From: Deltaproteobacteria bacterium
GTDB taxonomy: Bacteria; Myxococcota_A; Polyangia; GCA-2747355; JADLHG01
Reading direction: 5' to 3'
Length of the DNA stretch: 42,782 bases
NCBI GenBank assembly: GCA_020848905.1
Contig: JADLHG010000055.1
Span: forward strand, 1 to 42,782
The position numbers were made by a program, and so were the translations under genes. Under the pieces are notes generated by a model. It was not told the origin of the DNA, did not search any database, and saw only the letters and a program-made list of their open reading frames with translations. Shown here one piece after another: positions 1 to 9,336 of this stretch. Every line of letters starts with the position of its first letter. Position 1 is the stretch's first letter.

Positions 1-11
1 CGCTGCAGCCG

Positions 12-656
12 ATGGGCCGGGACGCGGTCCGCGTCACGATTCCCTACCAATATTTCAAGTACGCGGCGCTGGGTCAGGAGTCCCGCACGCGGCCGCTCAG
101 CTTCATCGTGCCCGTCGGAGTGGCGGAGAAGCTGGCCAAGGCAGCCACCAGCGGGCTCAAGCTCTTCACCGCGCACGACCTGTGGATGGGTCCGCAGCTC
201 CGCATCGTGGCCGGCCGCGGCAAGAGCGCGGTGGTCGTGGACCGCACCTCCACGGGCGGCGAGAACGGCCAGGCCGGCTACGGCGTGGTTCGAGTCCAGC
301 TCGGCCTCGGCCAGAGCGCGAAGGCCTTCTTCGTCGGGCGCACCCGCGACGGCAAGAACCTGGGCCGCGGCACCTTCACCTACGGCAGCGGGGACTGGCT
401 GCTCACGCACGGGGTCGCGTCCATCATCGACCCCGTCAGCCTCGCCGTGAACACCGGCGCCGCACTGAACGGCCGCGACCTGCAGTGGTATCAGAAGGTG
501 ACCACGCGCAAGCTCACCACCAACCGCGCCAAGGCGCTCGAAGCGGGGGGCCTCGAGGGCACGCCCGGGCACTTCATCCACGGCGGTACCGTCCTGACCA
601 ACGCCGCGGCCGAGCTGAAGGTCGCCGCGCCGCTCGCCGCTCGCTTCGGGCTCTAG
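12..656 (+). CDS. Hypothetical protein, possibly partial at the 5' end
   Basis: The protein of 214 residues from this ATG has no domain I recognise. Its reading frame stays open upstream to the window edge (codons at 3-11), so the true start may lie outside. It has no signal peptide, membrane segment or Cys cluster. It is rich in Gly, Thr and Val with alternating hydrophobic residues, which suggests mostly beta structure. It ends 110 bp before the sensor kinase gene in the same orientation. I see no ribosome binding site for the ATG at 12. Coding status is supported by length and by GC-rich third positions; no function is inferred. Confidence 0.6.
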   Translation: MGRDAVRVTIPYQYFKYAALGQESRTRPLSFIVPVGVAEKLAKAATSGLKLFTAHDLWMGPQLRIVAGRGKSAVVVDRTSTGGENGQAGYGVVRVQLGLGQSAKAFFVGRTRDGKNLGRGTFTYGSGDWLLTHGVASIIDPVSLAVNTGAALNGRDLQWYQKVTTRKLTTNRAKALEAGGLEGTPGHFIHGGTVLTNAAAELKVAAPLAARFGL

Positions 657-766
657 TCCGCACTCTCCCCGGGGGCCCCTCTCCCGGCGTACAATGCGCG
701 GCGGAACCGAGCCGTGCATCCTTAGATAGATAGGCAGACGGCGCCTCCAACGGTCGCCCGGCGTCC

Positions 767-2229
767 ATGAAGCTGGCCCGCAAGCTCACCCTGGCCCTCG
801 TCCTCGGCATGTGCGCCGTGCTCGCCGTGCACAGCTACCTCCGCGTGCAGCGCGAGGTGGACTACTTCCAGGAGGACATGAAGCGCGACCACCTCGCGAT
901 CGGCCACGCCTTCGGCGCCGCCGTGGCGGAGGCCTGGCGCAACAGCGGCGAGGACCGGGCCCTCGAGATCGTCGAGTACGCGGGCAAGCAAGAGATCCGC
1001 GTCAAGGTGCGCTGGGTCCGTCTCGACGCGCCGGCCGGGGACCCGCAGCAACCCGCGCTCCCCCGGGCCCAGGTGCAGCGGCTCTCGCGAGGGATGGACC
1101 TGCAGCTCGTGCAGGACACGAGCCCCGACCCCTCGATGCTCTACACGTACATCCCCGTGGTCCCGTACGGCATGCCCGTCGGCGCCCTCGAGCTCACCGA
1201 GTCGCTCGAGAAGGTCTACGGGTACGTCCGCACGACGATCTGGACCACGCTGCTCACCACGCTCATCGTGGCGGCCGTCTGCGGCCTCATGGCCTGGGGT
1301 CTCGGGCTCTGGCTCGTCGGGCGCCCGATGAACGCGCTCATCGGCAAGGCCCGTCGCGTCGGCGCCGGCGACCTCTCGGGCCCGCTCGAGCTCCGCCAGC
1401 GCGACGAGCTGGCCGAGCTGGCCGGCGAGATGAACGCCATGTGCGACCAGCTCGCCGGAGCGCAGGAGCGCCTCGCCGATGAGACCGCCTCGCGCATCGT
1501 GGCCCTCGACCAGCTCCGCCACGCCGACCGGCTGAACGCGGTGGGCAAGCTCGCCTCCGGCATCGCCCACGAGCTCGGCACGCCGCTCAACGTCGTCGCC
1601 GGCCGCGCGAAGATGATCGCCACGAAGGAGGTCGTCGGGGACGAGGCGCTCGACAACGCGAAGATCATCGTCGAGCAGTCCGAACGCATGGCCGGCATCA
1701 TCCGCCAGCTCCTCGACTTCGCCCGGCGCCGCGGGCCCCAGCGCGTCCTCGAGGACCTGCGTCCCGTCGTGGACCAGACCCTCTCGCTCGTGACCCCGCT
1801 CGCGCAGAAGCAGCGCGTGGAGCTCGAGGTGAAGTGCCACGGCACCGCCACCGTCGTGAAGGCCGACCTCGGCCAGCTCCAGCAGGCCCTCACGAACCTG
1901 GTCGTGAACGGCATCCAGGCCATGCCGCAGGGGGGAAAGCTCTCGGTGGACGTGCAGAGCGCGCGCGTCCGCCCCCCCGACAGCCTCGGCGGCCCAGACC
2001 GCGACTGCGTCTGCGTCTCCGTGCGCGACGAGGGAGCCGGCATCCCGCCCAACGTGCTGCAGCACATCTTCGACCCCTTCTTCACCACCAAGGGGGTCGG
2101 GCAGGGGACCGGGCTCGGCCTCTCGGTCTCCGAGGGGATCATCCGCGAGCACGGCGGCTGGATCGGCGTGGAGAGCGAAATGGGCAAGGGGAGCTGCTTC
2201 ACCATCTACCTTCCTGCCGGAGATCACGC

Positions 2230-2233
<4 letters not shown>
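767..2233 (+). CDS. Membrane sensor histidine kinase (HAMP, HisKA, HATPase_c)
   Basis: This protein of 488 residues is a transmembrane sensor kinase. A first membrane helix (about residues 5-23) and a second (about 156-185) enclose an extracytoplasmic sensor region of about 130 residues. A HAMP linker follows, then a dimerisation helix with the H-box ASGIAHELGTPLN, whose phosphoacceptor is His268. The ATP-binding domain carries an N-box (QALTNLVVNGIQAM), a G1 motif (DEGAGIP), an F-box (FDPFFTTK) and a G2 motif (GTGLGLS). The layout resembles NtrB/ZraS-type kinases that pair with sigma-54 activators. Its stop codon overlaps the regulator start (ATGA at 2230-2233), so the two are translationally coupled and very probably partners. 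The signal sensed is not apparent. Confidence 0.95.
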
Positions 2234-3612
<1,379 letters not shown>

Positions 3613-3632
3613 GTCGACCTCGACCGGCGACG

Positions 3633-3649
3633 CCGACCCTCGGGGTCGG
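3633..3649. terminator. Candidate hairpin between convergent genes
   Basis: A perfect 7-bp inverted repeat, CCGACCC-TCG-GGGTCGG, lies in the 52-bp gap between the convergent regulator gene (ends 3612) and lipoprotein gene (ends 3665). There is no T-tract on either side, so termination is suggested only by position and GC-rich stem. Confidence 0.35.
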
Positions 3650-3664
3650 GGTCACCGCACGCGG

Positions 3665-4141
3665 TTACTCCGCGCCCATCCCCGAGTCGTCCATCCCCAT
3701 GTCGTCCATCATCCCGCCGTCCATCCCCGGCATCCCGCCGCCATCCGTGCCCCCCGGCACGCACGTCCCCCTCGCGGCAAGCTGCTGCGAGCAGGCCATC
3801 CCCACCGACATCGGGTCGATCTTGTTGTCGGCACCGCACTTCTCGTTCTTGCGAAGGCACTCGATCGCCGCCTGGACGAACGAACCGCAGCGCGTGGCCA
3901 TGGTGTTCTTGCAGTCGGCCACCTCGTCCGCGGTGGGCGCATCCTGGGCCGAACACTTGCTCTTGAGCTGGTCGCAGACCGCGGGGCTGCCCGTTCCGCC
4001 GCCGTCCACCTTGGCCGTGGCGCCATCCTTGCCGCTGCCCCCGCCTCCGTCCGTCTTGGCCGTGGACTTGTTGCCGCAGCCGACGAAAACGAGCGCCAGG
4101 GCTCCTGCCAGTGCCATCCCTCGTAAGCCGGTGTAGTTCAT
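3665..4141 (-). CDS. Small Met/Asp/Gly-rich lipoprotein
   Basis: This exported protein of 158 residues has an N-terminal hydrophobic stretch ending in VFVGC, with Cys22 as probable lipidation site. A Gly/Asp-rich linker follows. The mature part has about seven Cys residues in a four-helix-like pattern (CDQLKSKC, CKNTMATRC, CLRKNEKC, then one more). This pattern occurs in small Cys-rich lipoproteins of related bacteria, but I cannot name a family. The last 30 residues are a Met/Asp/Gly tail (GGMPGMDGGMMDDMGMDD) that might bind metal; that is speculation. A GGGAGG lies 11 nt before the ATG. It is divergent from the hydrogenase operon. Confidence 0.75.
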   Translation of the reverse strand: MNYTGLRGMALAGALALVFVGCGNKSTAKTDGGGGSGKDGATAKVDGGGTGSPAVCDQLKSKCSAQDAPTADEVADCKNTMATRCGSFVQAAIECLRKNEKCGADNKIDPMSVGMACSQQLAARGTCVPGGTDGGGMPGMDGGMMDDMGMDDSGMGAE

Positions 4142-4273
4142 CGTTCGAGGTGCCTCCCATGCTTTAGGTAAGTCCCCAAGCCTACCATGGCCTCTCGTCG
4201 GGCCAAGAAACGGCCTGGGGCCCACCCACGTGCGACGCTTGACCGGCTCGCCGCACGGCACGACACTGACCCG

Positions 4274-5416
4274 ATGTCGGTTCGTCCTCAGGGGGCGCCG
4301 ACCGTCGACTCGGTAATCCTGTCCGTCGACGGCCTCGGCCAGCTGCTCTCGCGGCTCCGGACAGAGGGACGCACGCTCGTGGGACCCACGGTGCGCGACG
4401 GGGCGATCGTGCAGGCCGAGCTCGAGGGGCTCGCCGACCTGCCCGCCGGTCTGACCGAGGTGCAAGAGCCCGGACGCTACCGGCTCGAGCGACGTGGCGA
4501 CGTCGCGCTCTTCGGCTTCTCCACGGCGGTGCACTCTTTCAAACAGCTCTTCTTCGCCCCGCGACAGCGCCTCTTCAGCGCGCGCCGCACGGAGGAGGGC
4601 TTCGCGGTCACCCCCGAGCCGGCGGAGACCAGACCGCTCGCCCTGATCGGCGCGCGCGCCTGCGACCTGGCGGCGATCGCGGTCCAGGACCGGGTCTTCG
4701 CCGAGGGCCCCCACGCCGACCCCCACTACGTCGCCCGCCGCGCCGACGTCTTCGTCGTCGCGCTCTCGTGCGGCGTGGCCGGCGGCACCTGCTTCTGCGT
4801 CTCGATGGGCACGGGCCCCCGCGCCACCCGCGGCTTCGACCTCGCACTCACCGAGCTCCTCGAGGGAGAGCATCGCTTCCTCGTTCAGGCGGGCACCGAG
4901 CGCGGCGCGGCGCACCTCGCGCATCTGCCGACGCGGCCCGCCTCGGCCGACGACCTGGGCCAGGCCGAGGCCCTGCTCACGCGCACGGCGGCGCAGATGG
5001 GGCGCACGCTCGAGACGGATGGCCTCAAGGAGCTGCTCTACCGTCACGCCGAATCGCCCCGCTGGGAGAGCGTAGCGAGGCGCTGCCTGAGCTGCGCGAA
5101 CTGCACTCTGGCCTGCCCGACCTGCTTCTGCGGCACCGTCGAAGAGGTCTCCGACCTGACCGGCCAGACGGCCGAGCGGGTGCGCCGCTGGGACTCGTGC
5201 TTTACCTTCGAACACTCGCACGTGCACGGGGGCCCGGTGCGGCAGGCCGCGGCCTCCCGCTACCGCCAATGGATGACCCATAAGCTCGCGAGCTGGATCG
5301 ATCAGTTCGGGACTTCGGGCTGCGTCGGCTGCGGCCGTTGCATCACCTGGTGCCCCGTGGGCATCGACATCACCGAGGAGGCGGCGGCCTTCCGCGCCGC
5401 CGAAGGAGGGAGGTGA
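4274..5416 (+). CDS. hydB: [NiFe] hydrogenase (group 3b type) iron-sulfur subunit beta
   Basis: This protein of 380 residues corresponds to the HydB/beta subunit of soluble NAD(P)-linked sulfhydrogenases, which passes electrons between the catalytic dimer and the flavin subunit. Near the C-terminus it has two 4Fe-4S ligand clusters: one from residue 271 ([14 protein letters not shown]) and one from residue 350 ([14 protein letters not shown]). The N-terminal part has the family fold with [10 protein letters not shown] and a [10 protein letters not shown] segment. I chose the ATG at 4274 because the family begins close to [12 protein letters not shown]. An in-frame ATG at 4187 would add 29 basic residues of no known role. 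It heads the operon, with 4 bp to the next gene. Confidence 0.92.
   Translation: MSVRPQGAPTVDSVILSVDGLGQLLSRLRTEGRTLVGPTVRDGAIVQAELEGLADLPAGLTEVQEPGRYRLERRGDVALFGFSTAVHSFKQLFFAPRQRLFSARRTEEGFAVTPEPAETRPLALIGARACDLAAIAVQDRVFAEGPHADPHYVARRADVFVVALSCGVAGGTCFCVSMGTGPRATRGFDLALTELLEGEHRFLVQAGTERGAAHLAHLPTRPASADDLGQAEALLTRTAAQMGRTLETDGLKELLYRHAESPRWESVARRCLSCANCTLACPTCFCGTVEEVSDLTGQTAERVRRWDSCFTFEHSHVHGGPVRQAAASRYRQWMTHKLASWIDQFGTSGCVGCGRCITWCPVGIDITEEAAAFRAAEGGR
5409..5416 (+). promoter_or_regulatory. Unusually strong Shine-Dalgarno for the cNMP-fold gene
   Basis: GGAGGTGA matches eight consecutive bases of the usual 16S rRNA tail complement. It sits 4 nt before the ATG at 5421 and its last three bases are the stop codon of hydB. 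This points to coupled and strong translation of the small protein between hydB and hydG. Confidence 0.7.
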
Positions 5417-5420
5417 CCGC

Positions 5421-5876
5421 ATGGCCACGACGACTGCCGAGCTGATCAAACACCCGTTCCTGCACGGCCTGACCGAGGCGCAGGTGGAGAGCCTGAAGGC
5501 GCAAGCCCAGCGTTTCGAGCCGGGGGCCTTCCTCACGCGCGAGGGCGAGGAGGCCCGGACCCTCTACTTGCTCGTGCACGGCCGCGTCTCGCTCGAGCTG
5601 CACGTGCCGGGACGGGGCGTCACGCAGGTGGAGACGATCGGCGCCGGCGACATCATCGGGCTCTCGTGGAACTTTCCCCCTTACCGCTGGCACCTCGACG
5701 CCCGCGCGAGCGAGCCGGTGGAGGCCTTCGCCATCGACGCCCCGCACCTTCGCGGCCGCATCGAGGACGACCCGGAGATCTTCCGCGTGCTGACGATCCG
5801 CCTGATGCACCTGATGTACGAGCGCATCGAACGGCTGCGCATGCACCGCCTCGACGTCTACGGGGCCGGACGATGA
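5421..5876 (+). CDS. Cyclic-nucleotide-binding-fold protein of hydrogenase operon
   Basis: The 151 residues contain a single Crp/Fnr-type cupin (about 10-115) and a C-terminal helix, with no helix-turn-helix, so it is not a classical DNA-binding regulator. The sequence after the core ([23 protein letters not shown]) departs from the phosphate-binding cassette of true cAMP receptors, so binding of a cyclic nucleotide is doubtful. Such proteins are regularly found between the beta and gamma subunit genes of group 3b hydrogenases, which suggests an accessory or allosteric subunit. It has the strongest ribosome binding site in the operon and overlaps the next start by ATGA. Confidence 0.88.
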   Translation: MATTTAELIKHPFLHGLTEAQVESLKAQAQRFEPGAFLTREGEEARTLYLLVHGRVSLELHVPGRGVTQVETIGAGDIIGLSWNFPPYRWHLDARASEPVEAFAIDAPHLRGRIEDDPEIFRVLTIRLMHLMYERIERLRMHRLDVYGAGR

Positions 5877-6745
5877 ACGCCCTGCGACCGGGCCCGGCGG
5901 CGCCCGACGCGGCGAGCGCGCTCCACCCCATGCTCCCCGAGCCGATGCGCATCACGAAGGTCACCGCCGAGACCCGCGACACCTTCACGCTGCGGCTGGA
6001 CCCCGGAGCGCAGGGAGATGGATTTCCCTTCGCCCCGGGCCAGTTCAACATGCTCTATCACTTCGGCGCGGGCGAGGTGGCGATCTCGATCAGCGGCGAC
6101 CCGGGCGCCCCCGAGGAGCTCGTGCACACCATCCGCGCCGTCGGCTCGGTCACGGGGCTGATGGCCGGGCTCAAGGCGGGCGATGTCGTCGGCGTGCGCG
6201 GCCCCTACGGTACGCCGTGGCCCATGGAGGCGATGCGCGGCCACGACGTGATGATCCTCGCCGGCGGCCTCGGCCTCGCCCCGCTCCGGCCGGCGATCTA
6301 CCACCTGCTCCGGCATCGCGCGGACTACGGCCAGGTGGCGCTCCTCGTCGGCGCGCGGAGCCCCGAGGACCTCCCCTTTCGCAAGGAGCTCGAGCGCTGG
6401 CAGCGCCGCAAGGAGCTGCAGACCCTCGTCACCGTCGACCACGCGGGACCGGGCTGGACCGGCCCGGTGGGCGTCGTCCCGAGCCTCATCGCCCGCGCCC
6501 GCGTGGCCCCCGAGAGGGCCGTCGCGCTCGTCTGCGGACCCGAGGTCATGATGAAGTTCAGCGTGCGCGATCTCGAACGGCAGGGGATGACCGACGATCG
6601 CATCTTCGTCTCGATGGAGCGCAACATGAAGTGCGCCGTCGCGCAGTGCGGTCATTGCCAGTACGGCCCGCACTTCCTCTGCAAGGATGGGCCGGTGCTC
6701 CCCTTCGCACGCGTGCGCAGCATCTTCTCGGTGCGGGAGATCTGA
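5873..6745 (+). CDS. hydG: Hydrogenase FAD/NAD(P)-binding diaphorase subunit gamma
   Basis: This 290-residue protein belongs to the ferredoxin-NADP reductase superfamily and corresponds to the gamma subunit of soluble hydrogenases, which exchanges electrons with NAD(P)H. It has an FAD-binding beta-barrel (about 25-120, with FAPGQFNML and RGPYGTPW), a nucleotide-binding fold ([14 protein letters not shown]), and a C-terminal [2Fe-2S] segment with ligands in CAVAQCGHC and a further Cys eight residues on. The ATG overlaps the previous stop (ATGA at 5873-5876). The window gives no basis to choose between NADH and NADPH; characterised group 3b relatives mostly use NADPH. Confidence 0.94.
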   Translation: MNALRPGPAAPDAASALHPMLPEPMRITKVTAETRDTFTLRLDPGAQGDGFPFAPGQFNMLYHFGAGEVAISISGDPGAPEELVHTIRAVGSVTGLMAGLKAGDVVGVRGPYGTPWPMEAMRGHDVMILAGGLGLAPLRPAIYHLLRHRADYGQVALLVGARSPEDLPFRKELERWQRRKELQTLVTVDHAGPGWTGPVGVVPSLIARARVAPERAVALVCGPEVMMKFSVRDLERQGMTDDRIFVSMERNMKCAVAQCGHCQYGPHFLCKDGPVLPFARVRSIFSVREI

Positions 6746-6747
6746 CG

Positions 6748-7545
6748 GTGCGGCGCGGTACGCGAAGGCCCACCCTCGCGGTCTGGAAGTTCGCCTCGTG
6801 CGACGGCTGCCAGCTCTCGCTGCTGGACCTCGAGGACGAACTCCTGGCGCTCGCCGGCGTCGTCGAGCTGGCGTACTTCCCCGAGGCCACGAGCACGGCG
6901 CTCAAGGGCCCCTACGACCTGTCGCTCGTGGAGGGCTCGATCACCACCGCGCACGACCTGGAACGCCTTCACGAGGTGCGGCGGCTCTCGCGCAAGCTCG
7001 TGACCATCGGCGCGTGCGCCACGGCGGGGGGAGTGCAAGCCCTCCGCAACGTCGCCGACGTGGCCGCGTACCGGAGCGTCGTCTACGCCCGGCCCGAGTA
7101 CATCGCGACGCTCGCGACCTCCACGGCCATCGCCACCCACGTCCCGGTGGACTTCGAGCTGCGCGGCTGTCCGGTGAACAAGCGCCAGCTCCTCGACGTC
7201 GTCGCGGCCTTCGCGAGGGGGCGCACGCCCAGCATCCCCGCTCACGCGGTGTGCGTGGAGTGCAAGCTGCGCGGCAATGTGTGCGTGATGGTGACCGGCA
7301 CCCCCTGCCTCGGGCCCGTGACCCACGCCGGCTGCGGGGCGCTCTGTCCGAGCTACTCGCGCGGCTGCTACGGCTGTTTCGGCCCCATGGAGGCCCCGAA
7401 CGCGGCGGCGCTCACCGCGGGGCTCATGGGCCTGGGCTGCACCGCGCTCGACGTCACGCGCCTCTTCCGGACCTTCAACGCGGACGCGCCGGCCTTCAAG
7501 GAGGCCGCCGCGGCGGCCGAGCGCGAGGGAGAGCGCCGTGGCTGA
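6748..7545 (+). CDS. hydD: [NiFe] hydrogenase small subunit (delta)
   Basis: The 265-residue protein is the small catalytic subunit carrying the electron-relay FeS clusters. The proximal-cluster motif CDGCQLS starts at Cys18, and GACATAGG and LRGCPVNK supply further ligands. A Cys-rich C-terminal half ([33 protein letters not shown]) holds the additional clusters. There is no twin-arginine signal, so the enzyme is cytoplasmic, as expected for group 3. The start is the GTG at 6748, two bases after the hydG stop; no ATG fits. The 3' end overlaps hydA by 8 bp. Confidence 0.95.
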   Translation: MRRGTRRPTLAVWKFASCDGCQLSLLDLEDELLALAGVVELAYFPEATSTALKGPYDLSLVEGSITTAHDLERLHEVRRLSRKLVTIGACATAGGVQALRNVADVAAYRSVVYARPEYIATLATSTAIATHVPVDFELRGCPVNKRQLLDVVAAFARGRTPSIPAHAVCVECKLRGNVCVMVTGTPCLGPVTHAGCGALCPSYSRGCYGCFGPMEAPNAAALTAGLMGLGCTALDVTRLFRTFNADAPAFKEAAAAAEREGERRG

Positions 7546-8833
7546 GCGGACCCGCACGATCAAGGTCGACTACCTGCCGCGCGTCGAGGGCGAGGGGTCG
7601 CTCTTCATCCGGCTGCGCCAGGGGAAGGAGCCGGAGGTCCGCCTCTCCATCTTCGAGCCGCCGCGCTTCTTCGAGGCCTTTCTGCGCGGCCGCGGCTACA
7701 GCGAGGCCCCCGACCTGACGGCCCGCATCTGCGGCATCTGCCCCGTGGCGTACCTGATGAGCGCCTGCCACGCGATGGAGGACGCGCTCGGGATCCGCGT
7801 CGAGGGGCAGCTCCGGGCTCTGCGGCGGCTCCTCTACTGCGGCGAATGGATCGAGAGCCACACGCTGCACACCTTCATGCTGCACGCCCCCGACTTCCTC
7901 GGCTATCCCGACGCCCTGACCATGGCCAAGTTCCACGGACCGAAGGTGGAGCTCGGTCTGCGCCTCAAGCGGGCGGGCAACGCCATCGTCGAGCTGCTCG
8001 GCGGGCGCGAGATCCACCCCATCAACGTGCGCGTCGGCGGCTTCTACCGCGTCCCGACGCGCGCCGAGCTCGACTCGCTGCTGCCGGAGCTCCGCTGGGG
8101 CAAGGAGGCCGCCGCCGAGGCCGCGCGGTGGATGGCGACCCTCTCCTTCCCCGAGCTCGAGCGGGACTACGAGTTCGTCGCGCTCCGCCATCCGGACGAG
8201 TACCCCTTCTGCGAGGGACGCATTAGCTCGTCGAAGGGGATCGATGTTCCCGTCCGCGAGTTCGGCGAGCACTTCGCCGAGGAGCACGTCACGCACACCC
8301 ACGCGCTGCACGCGCGCGTGAAGGAGCGGGGGGCGTACCTCTGCGGGCCCCTCGCGCGCTTCAACCTGAACTTCGACCGCCTCTATCCGGAGGTCCAGGC
8401 GCTCGCACGCGAGGTCGGTCTCTCCGTGCCGTGCCTGAACCCGTTCAAGATGCTCCTCGTGCGGATGGTCGAGGTGGCGCAGGCCTTCACCGACGCGCTC
8501 CGGATCGTCGAGGCCTACGCGCCGCCGAAGGAGGCCTTCGTACCCGCCACGCCGCGCGCGGGCGAGGGCCACGGCGGGACGGAGGCGCCGCGCGGGATGC
8601 TCTACCATCGCTATCGCCTCGATGACAGCGGCACCATTCTCGAGGCGCAGATCGTGCCGCCCACCTCGCAGAACCAGGCCTCGATCGAGGAGGACCTGCG
8701 GCAGATGGCCGGCGAGCTCGTCGCGCTGCCGCTCGCGGACGCGACGCACCGGGCCGAGCAGGCGGTGCGCAACCACGACCCGTGCATCTCGTGCGCCACG
8801 CACTTTCTGACGCTGAAGGTCGACGAGGAATGA
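7538..8833 (+). CDS. hydA: [NiFe] hydrogenase large subunit (alpha)
   Basis: This 431-residue protein holds the NiFe active site. The first Cys pair is in RICGICP (C65, C68) and the second in DPCISCATH (C416, C419), so all four metal ligands are present. After His422 there are only nine residues (FLTLKVDEE), a short C-terminal peptide of the kind removed by the maturation protease in group 3 enzymes; the protease gene follows directly. Translation starts at a GTG overlapping hydD. The subunit set and order (beta, cNMP-fold, gamma, delta, alpha) match cytoplasmic group 3b bidirectional, NADP-linked hydrogenases, which can also reduce sulfur or polysulfide in some species. Confidence 0.96.
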   Translation: MAERTRTIKVDYLPRVEGEGSLFIRLRQGKEPEVRLSIFEPPRFFEAFLRGRGYSEAPDLTARICGICPVAYLMSACHAMEDALGIRVEGQLRALRRLLYCGEWIESHTLHTFMLHAPDFLGYPDALTMAKFHGPKVELGLRLKRAGNAIVELLGGREIHPINVRVGGFYRVPTRAELDSLLPELRWGKEAAAEAARWMATLSFPELERDYEFVALRHPDEYPFCEGRISSSKGIDVPVREFGEHFAEEHVTHTHALHARVKERGAYLCGPLARFNLNFDRLYPEVQALAREVGLSVPCLNPFKMLLVRMVEVAQAFTDALRIVEAYAPPKEAFVPATPRAGEGHGGTEAPRGMLYHRYRLDDSGTILEAQIVPPTSQNQASIEEDLRQMAGELVALPLADATHRAEQAVRNHDPCISCATHFLTLKVDEE

Positions 8834-9336
8834 AGCCGCACCCTGCGCCCGGCGCGGCGGAACTCGCGGCGCGGCGCACGCGCGTCATCGCCCTGGGCCA
8901 ACGCTTCGCCGGCGACGACGGCGTCGGACTCGTCGTGCTCGAGGCGCTGCGCGAGGCGCTGCGTGGGGCGCGCCTCCCCGAGGGTGTGGAGCTCGTCGAG
9001 GCGCCGGACGCGAGCCGTCTGGTCGAGCTGGTGCGGTTCGACGGGGAGGTCGTGATCGTGGACGCGCTCCTGGCCGACCCCCCGGGGCGAGTCCTGCTCC
9101 TCGACGAGCCGGCGCTCGCCCGTCTTGGACCGGGACGGCTCTCGAGCCACGGGCTCGGCGTGGCGCAGGCGATAGGCCTCGCCCGCGCGCTCGCCCCCGC
9201 GCTCATCGCGCGGCGCCTTCAGCTGGTCGGCGTCACCATCGCCCCCCCACGGCGCGGGGAGAGTAGCCTCTCCGACGAGGTGGCCCGCGCCCTCCCCGAG
9301 GCTGTCGCGCGGGTCCGCACCCTCATCGGGGCATGA
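8830..9336 (+). CDS. Hydrogenase maturation endopeptidase (HyaD/HycI family)
   Basis: The 168-residue protein is an M52-type protease that trims the large-subunit C-terminus after nickel insertion. It has the family signature [11 protein letters not shown], a second acidic residue in VIVDALL and a conserved His in SSHGLG. These are the positions that contact nickel in characterised members. Start and stop are coupled to neighbours by ATGA overlaps on both sides (8830 and 9333). Its natural substrate is almost certainly the HydA encoded just upstream. Confidence 0.92.
   Translation: MKPHPAPGAAELAARRTRVIALGQRFAGDDGVGLVVLEALREALRGARLPEGVELVEAPDASRLVELVRFDGEVVIVDALLADPPGRVLLLDEPALARLGPGRLSSHGLGVAQAIGLARALAPALIARRLQLVGVTIAPPRRGESSLSDEVARALPEAVARVRTLIGA

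Noticed and set aside
690-695. TACAAT as -10 of the sensor kinase gene
   Set aside because: No -35 element lies 16-18 bp upstream; one hexamer alone is not enough.
722-2227. Long open frame on the minus strand opposite the sensor kinase
   Set aside because: It is a GC-rich shadow frame; the plus strand encodes a clear histidine kinase with all motifs.
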